Origin: Acidobacteriota bacterium
Lineage (GTDB): Bacteria > Acidobacteriota > Thermoanaerobaculia > UBA5066
Length of the DNA: 64,000 bases
Reading direction: 5' to 3'
Assembly: GCA_008363385.1 (NCBI GenBank)
Contig: RHKY01000019.1
Coordinates: forward strand, 1-64,000
Each line of letters opens with the position of its first letter. The first letter of the stretch is position 1. Under the pieces are notes generated by a model, which ran no database searches, was not told where the DNA came from, and was given only the letters and a program-made list of their open reading frames with translations. The translations under genes and the position numbers were made by a program. Below, in pieces: positions 1 through 7,706 of this stretch.

Positions 1-1173
1 CCCGCCGCGCGCGCCCGTCGCCACGGCCGGCCGCGACCGCTCGGCCGAGGCCGCCACCACGTCGGCCGCCGACACCGAGGGCCCGCGGCCCCGGGCGGCC
101 GTCGTGGGCTCGCCGGCCGGGCGCGGGGGGATCTGCGGGCGGGCCTCGGGCTTGGCGAACGTGGCGTCGTCCAGCGTCGGGTCGACCGGAGAGAGGACCG
201 TCGTCTTCTTGTCCGGGCGCGGCGCCGCCACGGGGCTGATCTGGATGATGCTCGGGGCCGTGTCGTCCACGCTCGCGACGACGGCCTGCCCGGAGCCCGA
301 GAGGGCCCCGGCCGGGGCGTGGATCGTCGGGGCTTCCGAAGGCGGAAGAAGGCCCTTCCTCTCGAGCCAGCGCCCGACGGCCCCTCCCCGGTCGGCCACC
401 AGGCCGCCGAAGACCTCCAGACGGAACCGGGCCGACCAGGCGGCCGGCGACGAGCCCGCCGGGACCCGGAGGCGGGCCGCCTCGACCAGGCGCGCGACCT
501 TCGGCGAGGCGACCTCGCCCTCGACGTTCGCAGGGAGGCCGACGGACTTGACGAGGATCTCCGCCACCCAGGACTCCCGCCCCCCGAAGAACGGCTTGGA
601 GAAGACCTCGGGGAGGAGCTCCTCCGACGAGAGCCCCGCCTTGGCCAGGACCTCGGCGATCCCCGGGTCCCGGGCCCTCAGGAGCGCCTCGGCCAGGTGC
701 CGCGTGTCGACGTACCGCTCCTTGCGCCGGGCCGCGGCTTCCGCCGCCTGGGTCAGCAGCTCGGCCACGGCCGGCTCCTCCCAGCCGCGGAGGGAGACCG
801 GGTCGAACGGAGGGGGCGGGAGGACCGGCGCCCCGACGGAGGCCACGATCCCGGTCAGCGAGACGAGGAAGACGTCCCCGCTCTTGACCTCTGTCTCCTG
901 CGTCACCGGCTGCTCGGAGGCGAAAGTGCCGTTCGTCGACCCGAGGTCCCGGACGAAGAGCCGCCCCTGCGCCCAGCCGGCCTCCGCGTGGGTCCCGGAG
1001 ACGCCGACGCAGGCCGAGAGGACGAGGTGGTTCCTCAGCTCCGTCTTCTTGTCGAACGGCAGCCGCCCGACCCGCAGGAGCTGCGGCGAGCTGCGGGGGT
1101 CCGCGACGGCCCTCAGGCCCTCCATCGGGCCCAGCCAGACCTCGAGGGCGAGCGCCCGCGCCGAGGGGCTCAA
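1..1173 (-). CDS. FHA domain protein with Clp-N-like repeat (3' end beyond window)
   Basis: Likely a phosphothreonine-reading cytoplasmic adaptor. After a short N-terminus there is an FHA domain (about residues 30-105) with the expected features: GR, then SGTHAEA, then DLGSTNGT. Residues about 133-205 look like the helical Clp N-terminal module (TRHLAEALL, DPGIAEVLAKAG), which is known in ClpA/B/C and some stress regulators. The last visible stretch is Pro/Ala-rich, and the frame is still open at base 1. I chose TTG at 1173 because GGAGGCGAG precedes it; GTG at 1245 is in the same frame and possible. Kinases elsewhere in the window could supply its phosphorylated partners, but that is inference. 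Confidence 0.75.
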   Translation of the reverse strand, partial: MSPSARALALEVWLGPMEGLRAVADPRSSPQLLRVGRLPFDKKTELRNHLVLSACVGVSGTHAEAGWAQGRLFVRDLGSTNGTFASEQPVTQETEVKSGDVFLVSLTGIVASVGAPVLPPPPFDPVSLRGWEEPAVAELLTQAAEAAARRKERYVDTRHLAEALLRARDPGIAEVLAKAGLSSEELLPEVFSKPFFGGRESWVAEILVKSVGLPANVEGEVASPKVARLVEAARLRVPAGSSPAAWSARFRLEVFGGLVADRGGAVGRWLERKGLLPPSEAPTIHAPAGALSGSGQAVVASVDDTAPSIIQISPVAAPRPDKKTTVLSPVDPTLDDATFAKPEARPQIPPRPAGEPTTAARGRGPSVSAADVVAASAERSRPAVATGARGG

Positions 1174-1291
1174 GCCCTCGCCTCCGCGCTCGGGCCGGCG
1201 GCGGGGGGGGCGATGGCCCGCGGGGCCGACGGCCCGCCGAACCACGTGCGATCACGTCTCACGATGTTCCCGGAGTCCTTTCGGTAGTGCG

Positions 1292-1297
1292 AGTTTA
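1292..1297 (-). promoter_or_regulatory. Candidate -10 box (TAAACT) for the FHA gene
   Basis: GTAAACT on the minus strand lies between the upstream gene and the FHA gene. It matches the [GC]TANNNT pattern found before many starts here. No convincing -35 box was seen. Confidence 0.35.
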
Positions 1298-1336
1298 CCC
1301 TCCGGTCGGTGCGCCCGCCACGATCCCGGACCTCCC

Positions 1337-3472
1337 TCAGCGCGGCGGCGTCCGGCCCGTCTCTTCCTCCACGATCTCGGCCAGCACCTGCTGGATCTCC
1401 CAGTTGATCCCCTGCCTCTGGAACAGGAGCGTCTTCAGCTCCGCCTCGATCCGCTCGACCTCCCGGATCGCCTCCGAGATGCGGGCCGTCGGGTCCCCGG
1501 GGACCCAGTCGCCCGGCCCCTCGCAGATCGAGAAGGCCGGCAGCCGCGTCAGTAGCCGGAACGCCAGGAGGACGGTCCGCTCCCAGAGCAGGCGCGGCAG
1601 GGCGTTCGGGCGCCCCGGCGCCCGGTCCTCGGCCCGGTAGAAGACCGCCGACGGCTCCAGGAGGGCGGCCAGCTCCGGCTCGGCGGCGGCCACCGCCTTC
1701 AGCCGCTCCAGCGGGGGCTGCTCGTCGTTCGTCTGGGCGATCTTGGTCGCGATCCGGTCCAGCCCCTGGTAGAGGGGCGTCAGGTCCGCGCCCTCCCGCC
1801 CCCCGAGCGCCCGGAGGAAGAGGATCCCGGCCGAGTAGAGGTCGGACGGGGCTCCGAAGCTCGGGAAGACCTTGTACCTCGCGCCCGGGAGCCTCACGCC
1901 CGCGAGCTTCCGGAGCTTCCCCGTCGTCGCGTCGTCCAGCACGAGCGGCTCGGACTGGTAGAGCAGCTCGGTGTACGTCGGGGGGCGGTTCGGCTGGCGC
2001 TGCAGGAGGAACGACGAGAGGCCGATTCCGAGCGCCTCGTCCGGGAACGTGACCCGGATCAGGTCCGGCTCCTCGGGCCGCGGGAAGAGCCCGTTGGGGT
2101 CGACGAGGCGCCCCTCGAGGCGGACGCCGGCCGTGCCGCGCTCGGCCGGGACGACGTCGGAGACGTAGACGTCGGCGGGCCGCGGCGCGGCCAGCCGGAA
2201 CTCCAGGATCTCCGGGGCCGCGAACGGGAAGAGGGGCTCCGGCGGGGGAAGGACCGTCTCGGCCCCGACGGCGTTCGTCTTCCGCGCCGAGGCCAGCCCG
2301 TGCAGCCGGACCTGGAACGTCCAGAAGGACGGGAGGCCGTCCCCGGCCCCGTAGGAGTCGAGGAGGACGTGGCCCGAGCTCAGGTCCAGGTGCGGCTGGG
2401 ACGTCGTCCGGTAGAACTGGCGAAGCGCCACGAGGAGCTGCCGGAACGAGGCGACCTTCAGGGCGAGGACCTCGATGGCGTCCACGCCGGTGCCGTCGAA
2501 GCCGTAGAAGAGCCGTCCCGACGGGGGGAGCGCGGCGCCGAGCCACTCGAGGCGGCGCCGCGCGCTGAACGCCGCCAGGCTCTGCGGCGCGCCGCCGGGG
2601 ACGAAGGCCCCTTCGGGCCGCCCGCCGACGACGTCGCACCACTCGTCCCACCGGAGGGGCGAGAGCGCCGTCAGGAGGAACGGCGAGGCCCCGAGGTTGA
2701 AGACCTCCCAGCGCGACGCGAAGGCGTTGATCGAGGCGCCGCCCTCCTTGCGGAGGCGGCGGGCCTCCTCGCGGCACGAGGCGGAGGGGAAGTCGGCGAG
2801 CATCTCGTCGCTCCACTCGCGCAGGAGGGCGCGGGAGAGCGCCCGCAAGAGCTCGTCCGGGCCGCCGACCGCCACCTGGGGCGGGTCGGGCGGGACGCTG
2901 AAGGAGAAGACGGCGAGCGCCTCGCCTTTCCTCACGCACGGGGCGCAGGCCAGGAACCGGTAGAGCGAGCCCTCGAACGACGGCAGGCCCAGCTCCCTCA
3001 GGAGCGCTTCGTCCCGGCAGGTCCCGAGGGGACCGCCGCAGCTCGGGCACGGCGGCTCGAAGAAGGTCCGCGACTCGCGGACGAAGACGAGCGCGGGGAG
3101 CTCCAGCGAGACGACGCCGTCCGGCTGGAGGAGCCGCGGGAAGTAGGCCGACTCCGAGCGGAGCTCGCGCAGGCGCTCCCGCTCCCGCGAGAACCGCTCC
3201 CAGAGGATCCGGTTCGTCGGCCGGAAGGGCGCGTCGGGGATCGCGTCCGCGCTGCCGTTGGTCAGGAACTTCAGGGCCGAGAGCTCCACGACGCTGTCGG
3301 CGTCCCCCAAGAGGGCGGCCAGGTAGAGACGGGTCATCCCCTCCTCGGGCGTGAGCGGCAGCGGGACCGGCCCGGTGTCGCCCCCCGGAAGCTCGCCGAG
3401 GACCAGGTGGAGGCCGAAGGGCGCCGGCCCGTCTCCGAGCGGCAGCAGTCGGGCGGTCTCCAGTCGCTTCAT
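1337..3472 (-). CDS. Large hypothetical protein with CxxC pairs and a kinase-C-lobe-like segment
   Basis: A 711-residue protein I cannot assign to a named family. It has a treble-clef-like set of cysteines near residues 140-185 (CPSC and CAPC), so metal binding is plausible. Around residue 540 the stretch APSDLYSAGILFLRALGG resembles subdomain IX of protein kinases (DLYSLG...LL), but I see no VAIK, HRD or DFG motifs, so at most it is a pseudokinase-like fold. The C-terminal 60 residues are charged and helical. ATG at 3472 follows GGGAGATTC. The FHA gene lies 163 bases downstream on the same strand, suggesting a shared signalling role. Confidence 0.7.
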   Translation of the reverse strand: MKRLETARLLPLGDGPAPFGLHLVLGELPGGDTGPVPLPLTPEEGMTRLYLAALLGDADSVVELSALKFLTNGSADAIPDAPFRPTNRILWERFSRERERLRELRSESAYFPRLLQPDGVVSLELPALVFVRESRTFFEPPCPSCGGPLGTCRDEALLRELGLPSFEGSLYRFLACAPCVRKGEALAVFSFSVPPDPPQVAVGGPDELLRALSRALLREWSDEMLADFPSASCREEARRLRKEGGASINAFASRWEVFNLGASPFLLTALSPLRWDEWCDVVGGRPEGAFVPGGAPQSLAAFSARRRLEWLGAALPPSGRLFYGFDGTGVDAIEVLALKVASFRQLLVALRQFYRTTSQPHLDLSSGHVLLDSYGAGDGLPSFWTFQVRLHGLASARKTNAVGAETVLPPPEPLFPFAAPEILEFRLAAPRPADVYVSDVVPAERGTAGVRLEGRLVDPNGLFPRPEEPDLIRVTFPDEALGIGLSSFLLQRQPNRPPTYTELLYQSEPLVLDDATTGKLRKLAGVRLPGARYKVFPSFGAPSDLYSAGILFLRALGGREGADLTPLYQGLDRIATKIAQTNDEQPPLERLKAVAAAEPELAALLEPSAVFYRAEDRAPGRPNALPRLLWERTVLLAFRLLTRLPAFSICEGPGDWVPGDPTARISEAIREVERIEAELKTLLFQRQGINWEIQQVLAEIVEEETGRTPPR

Positions 3473-3494
3473 CGAATCTCCCGAACCCGGGCCC

Positions 3495-3511
3495 GGCTCC
3501 GGAAAGGAGCC
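3495..3511. other. Small hairpin in the leader of the 711-residue gene
   Basis: GGCTCC and GGAGCC are separated by GGAAA. It sits 23-39 bases upstream of the start at 3472, within the presumed leader. It may be a leader structure; no T-run follows. Confidence 0.25.
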
Positions 3512-3563
3512 ACGGCCCTCACGCGTCGCGTCGAGTCCAGCTGCACGGACGACTCCGCGGGCG

Positions 3564-3569
3564 AGTGTA
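3564..3569 (-). promoter_or_regulatory. Candidate -10 box (TACACT)
   Basis: CTACACT on the minus strand, about 92 bases before the start at 3472, downstream of the methyltransferase gene. It has the same form as the TACACT before the acyl-CoA synthetase. Confidence 0.3.
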
Positions 3570-3610
3570 GTCCAGATCCCGGCGCCTCCGGGGCGCCCCG
3601 TGAGCCCCTC

Positions 3611-4372
3611 TCAGCGCCGCGCCAGGACGACGAGGTCGGAGGCGTCCGGGCTCCACGGCTCGCCCCGCATCCCGCCGAAGACCTCCCGCGCCGCGAAGCC
3701 GGCTCCGTCGAGCAGCGCCTCCACCTCCGAGCGCCGCCAGCCGCGCAGGAGGACGCTCCGGGTGGCGAGGAGCTCGACGGGGGCCTCCGCGCCCGGCCGG
3801 AAGCGGAGCGTCGTCGGGCAGAAGACGACCGTGCCGTCGGGGCGGGGCTCCATCAGCCGGAGGAAAACCGCCGTCGCGTCCCCGTCCGGCCGGAAGGAGA
3901 GCGGCAGCGCGCGCTCGCCCCGGGAGTGGACGCGGTCGTAGTTGACGATCTGGAGGAGGAAGGGCGCGCCCGGCAGGAGGAGGCCCGCGAGGGCCGCGAG
4001 GAACCTGCCGGCAGCCGCCTCGTCGGCCAGGTGCGGGAGCGTGTTCCCGAGGCAGACCGCCCCGCCGAACTCCCCGGAGACCGCGTCGCCCAGGGCGGCC
4101 AGGTCCCCCTTCACGAAGCGCAGGCCGGGCTCTTCCCCCGCCTCCAGGGCCGCGGCGAGCTGAGCTTCGGACGCGTCCACGCCGGTCACGTCGAAGCCGA
4201 GCGACAGGAGGAGGCGCGCGTGCTCGCCCGTCCCGCACCCCAGGTCCAGGAGGCGCGGCACGGGCGCCCCTTCGAGGGCCTGCCTGAGGAACGGCTCCTC
4301 GCGCGCCATCCGCTCCGGCCAGGCCACGAGCCGGCGGTAGTCCAGCCGCGAGTAGGGGTCGCCCGGCGTCAC
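3611..4372 (-). CDS. Class I SAM-dependent methyltransferase
   Basis: A 253-residue Rossmann-type methyltransferase. Motif I is clear (LLDLGCGTGEHARLL, about residues 40-54), followed by the acidic adenosine-contacting residue in VTGVDAS and a motif IV-like segment (GAVCLGNTLPHL). The length fits a stand-alone cytosolic small-molecule methyltransferase of the Methyltransf_25 type; the substrate cannot be read. GTG at 4372 overlaps a GGAG. The gene begins 27 bases after the acyl-CoA synthetase stop on the same strand, so the two are probably co-transcribed. Confidence 0.85.
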   Translation of the reverse strand: MTPGDPYSRLDYRRLVAWPERMAREEPFLRQALEGAPVPRLLDLGCGTGEHARLLLSLGFDVTGVDASEAQLAAALEAGEEPGLRFVKGDLAALGDAVSGEFGGAVCLGNTLPHLADEAAAGRFLAALAGLLLPGAPFLLQIVNYDRVHSRGERALPLSFRPDGDATAVFLRLMEPRPDGTVVFCPTTLRFRPGAEAPVELLATRSVLLRGWRRSEVEALLDGAGFAAREVFGGMRGEPWSPDASDLVVLARR

Positions 4373-4399
4373 CTCCGGGATGATACGGGCGGGGCGGCC

Positions 4400-6187
4400 T
4401 CAGTCCCCTCCGCCGGCGTACATCCCCTCGATCGTCGTGGCGAGCTCCTTCTCGGCCACCCGCCGCTTCACCTTCAGCGTCGGCGTCAGGTATCCCTTCT
4501 CCATCGTCATCGGCTCGGGCAGGACGTGGAACTTCTTGACCTGCTCGAAGCGCGGGAGGGAGGCGTTGACCCGGTCCACGTGCTCCTGGAGGGCCGCCAG
4601 GACCGCCGGGTCCCTCGCCAGCGCGGAGACGTCGGCCGTCCCGAGGCCTCTCTCCTGCGCGAACCGGGCCAGCCCCTCGGCGCTCGGCGATAAGAGGGCG
4701 ACCAGGAAGGGCCGCCGGTCACCGATCACGACGGCGTTGTCGACGAGGGGGCAGCGCTTCAGCTCCGACTCGATCGGCGCCGGGGCGACGTTCTTCCCGC
4801 CGGCGGTGATGATCAGGTCCTTCTTCCGGTCGGTGATCCGGAGGAAGCCGTCGGGGTCGATCACGCCCACGTCGCCGGTCCGGAAGAAGCCGTCCGTGCC
4901 GATCGCCTCGGCCGTGGCGTCCGGCTTGTTCCAGTACCCCTTCATCACCATCGAGCCCTTGACGAGGATCTCGCCGTCCTCGGCGATCCTCACCTCGGCG
5001 ATCTCGAGCGGCTTGCCCACGGTGCCGAGCCTGAGGTTCTCGCGGCCGGTCGCGTTCATCGAGACGACGGGCGACGTCTCGGTCAGGCCGTACCCCTCCA
5101 GGATCGGGACCCCGATCGAGTGGAAGAACTCGTTGACGTAGAGCGGCAGCGGCGCCCCGCCCGAGGCGCAGAACTTCACCTGCCCGCCCATCGCCTGCCG
5201 GATCTTCGAGAGGACGACCTTGTCGGCGACGGCGTGGGTCAGGCCCAGGAGCCCCGACGGCTCGCGCCCGGCCATCCGCTCGTCGAAGGCCGCCTTCCCC
5301 TGGGCCACCGCCCACCGGAAGAGCTTCTGCCGGATCGGCGGGGCCGCGGCCACCTTGTCGTGGATCTTCGCGTAGACCTTCTCGTAGAAGCGCGGCACGC
5401 CGACGAAGACCGTCGGGCGGATCCGGGCGATCAGGTCGCCGACGTGGAGGACGGCGCAGTAGACCCGGCGGGCGCCCCGCCACATGTAGGCGTAGCCGAG
5501 CGCGCGCTCCAGCGAGTGGCAGAGCGGCAGGAACTCCAGTGCCACGTCGCTCGAGTCGAGCGGGACCTTCGGGACGGAGGCCACCGCGTCGGAGGCGGCG
5601 TTGTCGTGGGTCAGCATGACCCCCTTCGGCTCCCCCGTCGTCCCCGACGTGTAGATGATCGTCAGGAGGTCCTCCGGCTTCACCTTCGCGGCGGCGTCCC
5701 AGTAGGCCGCCTCGGCGTCCCCGCCGGCCCCTTCGACCAGGTCGTCCATCCGGAGGACCCCGGCCGCCGCCTCGCCGTCCATCTGGACGACGTGCTCGAG
5801 CTTCGGGCACTCCTTCCGGATGGAGAGGAACTTCTCGACCTGCTGGGGCTGGTCGACGATCGCCACCTCGCAGCCGGAGTCGTTGACCTGGTAGGCGATC
5901 TGCGCGGGGAGGAGCGTCGGGTAGACCGGGACGTCGGCCGCCCCGAGGCCGACGATCGCCAGGTCGGCGACGTGCCACTCCGGCCGGTTCTCGGAGAGGA
6001 GCATCACCCGGTCGCCCCGCTTCACCCCGAGCCCGGCCAGCGCCTTCGACAGCCGGACGGTCCGGTCCCGGAACGTTTCGGTCGAGAGCGTCCTGTCGCC
6101 GGACGGCGCCGCCATCGTCAGGTGGTCGGGGCGGACGTTCTCCAGGTCGCATTTCCAGAAGTCGATCACCGTGCGCGGGACGGACAT
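4400..6187 (-). CDS. Long-chain fatty acid-CoA ligase (AMP-forming)
   Basis: Activates a fatty acid with ATP to an acyl-adenylate, then to acyl-CoA. The 595-residue protein has all the ANL-superfamily signatures: P-loop-like IIYTSGTTGEPKGVMLTH, the A5 motif GYGLTETSP, and TGDVGVIDPDGFLRITDRKK with the hinge aspartate and GGKNVAP. Size and motifs match the eukaryote-like FACS group (AMP-dependent long-chain synthetases of about 600 residues) more than FadD. ATG at 6187 follows GGAGGAGG, and the reading frame is open well upstream, so the start rests on this ribosome site and the family N-terminus. A methyltransferase follows in the same transcript. Confidence 0.93.
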   Translation of the reverse strand: MSVPRTVIDFWKCDLENVRPDHLTMAAPSGDRTLSTETFRDRTVRLSKALAGLGVKRGDRVMLLSENRPEWHVADLAIVGLGAADVPVYPTLLPAQIAYQVNDSGCEVAIVDQPQQVEKFLSIRKECPKLEHVVQMDGEAAAGVLRMDDLVEGAGGDAEAAYWDAAAKVKPEDLLTIIYTSGTTGEPKGVMLTHDNAASDAVASVPKVPLDSSDVALEFLPLCHSLERALGYAYMWRGARRVYCAVLHVGDLIARIRPTVFVGVPRFYEKVYAKIHDKVAAAPPIRQKLFRWAVAQGKAAFDERMAGREPSGLLGLTHAVADKVVLSKIRQAMGGQVKFCASGGAPLPLYVNEFFHSIGVPILEGYGLTETSPVVSMNATGRENLRLGTVGKPLEIAEVRIAEDGEILVKGSMVMKGYWNKPDATAEAIGTDGFFRTGDVGVIDPDGFLRITDRKKDLIITAGGKNVAPAPIESELKRCPLVDNAVVIGDRRPFLVALLSPSAEGLARFAQERGLGTADVSALARDPAVLAALQEHVDRVNASLPRFEQVKKFHVLPEPMTMEKGYLTPTLKVKRRVAEKELATTIEGMYAGGGD

Positions 6188-6221
6188 GCGCGCTCCTCCT
6201 CCCTCTCCGGAACTCGGGCGG

Positions 6222-6227
6222 AGTGTA
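6222..6227 (-). promoter_or_regulatory. Candidate -10 box (TACACT) for the acyl-CoA synthetase
   Basis: CTACACT on the minus strand lies 34 bases upstream of the ATG at 6187, in the divergent region shared with the hydrolase gene at 6275. Confidence 0.4.
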
Positions 6228-6256
6228 GCAGCGGACCGCGCGCCGCGGCCCTGCCG

Positions 6257-6262
6257 TACGAT
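6257..6262 (+). promoter_or_regulatory. Candidate -10 box (TACGAT) for the MBL-fold gene
   Basis: GTACGAT lies 12 bases before the ATG at 6275, implying a leader of only about 5 bases. It is placed like TACAAT before the two tandem kinases. Confidence 0.4.
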
Positions 6263-6274
6263 CGAAGGCGAGCG

Positions 6275-7198
6275 ATGCTCCCCTCCCCGCGCCGGCCGCT
6301 GTACCACTGGCTCGACCCGCTCTGGTCCCGCTTCCCGTTCCCGGTCACGGCGTCGTTCGAGGCCGGGGGCTTCCAGGGGATGCGGACCTTCCGGATGTCG
6401 CGCCGGTTCCTCGGCCGGGAGATCCTCCCGGTCTGGTGCTACGCCGTCGGCGACACGCTCGTCGACACGGGCCTGCCGTCGCTGGCCGGGCCGATCGGGG
6501 ACTTCGCCCGGGAGTCGCGGATCGGCCGGGCCCTCCTGACGCACCACCACGAGGACCACTCCGGGAACGCCGCCCTCCTGGCCCGGCGCGGCGTGGAGAT
6601 CGTCGCCGGGCCGCTCGCCGCCCCGCTGCTTCGCCTCGACCTCCCGGCCCGCTTCTACCAGCACTTCCTCTGGGGCAAGGCCGAGCCGTGCGCCGCCACG
6701 CCCGCCCTCGAGACCGTCCCGATCGGACGGTACGAGGCCCGCGTCGTCCACGCCCCCGGGCACAGCGTCGACCAGGTCGCCTACTTCGTCGCCGAGGAGG
6801 GGTGGCTCTTCACCGGCGACGCCTTCCTCGCCGAGAAGGTGAAGGTCTTCCGCAAGGACGAGGACTTCGCCACGACGACCGACACGGTCGAGCGGTTCCT
6901 CCGCCTCGACTTCGACGCCCTCCTCTGCGCCCACCGGCCGCGTTTCGAGAAGGGGAAGGAGTCGCTCCGCGTCAAGCTCCAGTGGATGCGCGAGGTCGAG
7001 GGGCTCGTCCGGCGCTGGCGCTCCGAGGGGGCGGAGGTGCGGGAGATCGTCCGGCGGCTCGGCTTCTCCAAGGCGACGCGGAACTACTGGCTGACGTTCG
7101 GCGACGTGACGGCCGGGAACATGGTCCGCTCGATCCTCCACGGCCCGACGCCCAGGCCCGAGGTGGTGGAGGCCCTGGGAGGGCCGCACGGCCGGTGA
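6275..7198 (+). CDS. MBL-fold metallo-hydrolase
   Basis: A 307-residue metallo-beta-lactamase-fold hydrolase. The zinc motif HxHxDH is present as HHHEDHSGN (about residues 90-98), with further ligands in HAPGHSVDQ and FTGDAFL, and a late histidine in LLCAHRPRF. A C-terminal helical tail (about 235-307) resembles the DNA/lactamase-associated helices of the LACTB2/glyoxalase-like branch. The substrate is not predictable from motifs. ATG at 6275 is preceded by GAAGGCGAG. It is divergent from the acyl-CoA synthetase, so a link to acyl or thioester metabolism is possible but unproven. Confidence 0.88.
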   Translation: MLPSPRRPLYHWLDPLWSRFPFPVTASFEAGGFQGMRTFRMSRRFLGREILPVWCYAVGDTLVDTGLPSLAGPIGDFARESRIGRALLTHHHEDHSGNAALLARRGVEIVAGPLAAPLLRLDLPARFYQHFLWGKAEPCAATPALETVPIGRYEARVVHAPGHSVDQVAYFVAEEGWLFTGDAFLAEKVKVFRKDEDFATTTDTVERFLRLDFDALLCAHRPRFEKGKESLRVKLQWMREVEGLVRRWRSEGAEVREIVRRLGFSKATRNYWLTFGDVTAGNMVRSILHGPTPRPEVVEALGGPHGR

Positions 7199-7240
7199 AG
7201 GCCGGCGCCCGCGGCGCTCCCTCCCCCGGCCGCCCGGTGC

Positions 7241-7246
7241 TACGCT
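7241..7246 (+). promoter_or_regulatory. Candidate -10 box (TACGCT)
   Basis: CTACGCT lies 19 bases before the ATG at 7266 and could drive the small gene independently of the hydrolase. Confidence 0.25.
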
Positions 7247-7265
7247 GGCGGCGGGAGGTGCGGCC

Positions 7266-7544
7266 ATGTCCGGCGACACGCGCGAACCCCCCGGCTCCGA
7301 CCCCGGACACGAGAAGCGCGTCCACGAGGCGTTCGACGACCTTCACGCCGGCCTCGGAGAGCGGGCGGAGGAGGCCCGGCAGGAGCTCGAGCCGCTCCGG
7401 GACGCGGCGGCCCGCAGGAGCGGCGCCGAGGTCAAGGAGCGCCTCGAGTCCGTCCGGGAGACGCACGGCTGGCTCTACGAGGAGCTGGTCAAGCACCCGA
7501 AAGTCGCCGCGCTGATCGACGAGCTGGCGCTCTGGGGGTTCTGA
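7266..7544 (+). CDS. Small hypothetical helical protein
   Basis: A 92-residue, highly charged, probably all-helical cytosolic protein with no signal peptide or cysteine. I recognise no family. A clear ribosome site (GGGAGGTG) precedes ATG at 7266. The gene follows the MBL-fold gene by 67 bases and is closed by a strong inverted repeat right after the stop, supporting a real, transcribed gene. The C-terminal segment (WLYEELVKHPKVAALIDEL) is amphipathic and could mediate protein contact; this is inference. Confidence 0.65.
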   Translation: MSGDTREPPGSDPGHEKRVHEAFDDLHAGLGERAEEARQELEPLRDAAARRSGAEVKERLESVRETHGWLYEELVKHPKVAALIDELALWGF

Positions 7545-7549
7545 TGTGG

Positions 7550-7583
7550 ACAGGGGGAACCCGGACCGCCGGGTTCCCCCTGT
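7550..7583. terminator. Strong bidirectional terminator hairpin
   Basis: A 15-bp perfect inverted repeat (arms 7550-7564 and 7569-7583) with a 4-base loop, directly after the small gene's stop and between convergent genes. It lacks a long T-run, as is usual in GC-rich genomes. Confidence 0.7.
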
Positions 7584-7589
7584 AACCCC

Positions 7590-7685
7590 CTCCGCGCGGC
7601 CCGAGCTTCCCGACTCGCGCCTCGGCGCACCCCAGCCTTCCCTCCGCGCGGCCCGAGCTTCCCGACTCTCGCCTCGGCGCACCCC
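7590..7685. repeat. Two-copy intergenic direct repeat, about 44 bp, 52-bp period
   Basis: Copies at 7590-7633 and 7642-7685 differ at one base. They lie between the terminator and the end of the convergent binding-protein gene. I did not find a third copy in the window. It may be a genome-wide intergenic repeat family. Confidence 0.7.
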
Positions 7686-7706
7686 CGGCGTCCCGGTCAA
7701 GGGGCG

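Noticed and set aside
104-1555. Long open frame on the plus strand opposite the FHA gene
   Set aside because: Its translation is Arg/Pro/Ser-rich with no domain, whereas the minus-strand frame has intact FHA and Clp-N motifs. Antisense open frames are expected at this GC content.
2300-4693. 797-codon open plus-strand frame opposite three minus-strand genes
   Set aside because: It has low-complexity Arg/Glu/Pro/Gly composition and spans several real genes, so it is a GC-driven shadow.
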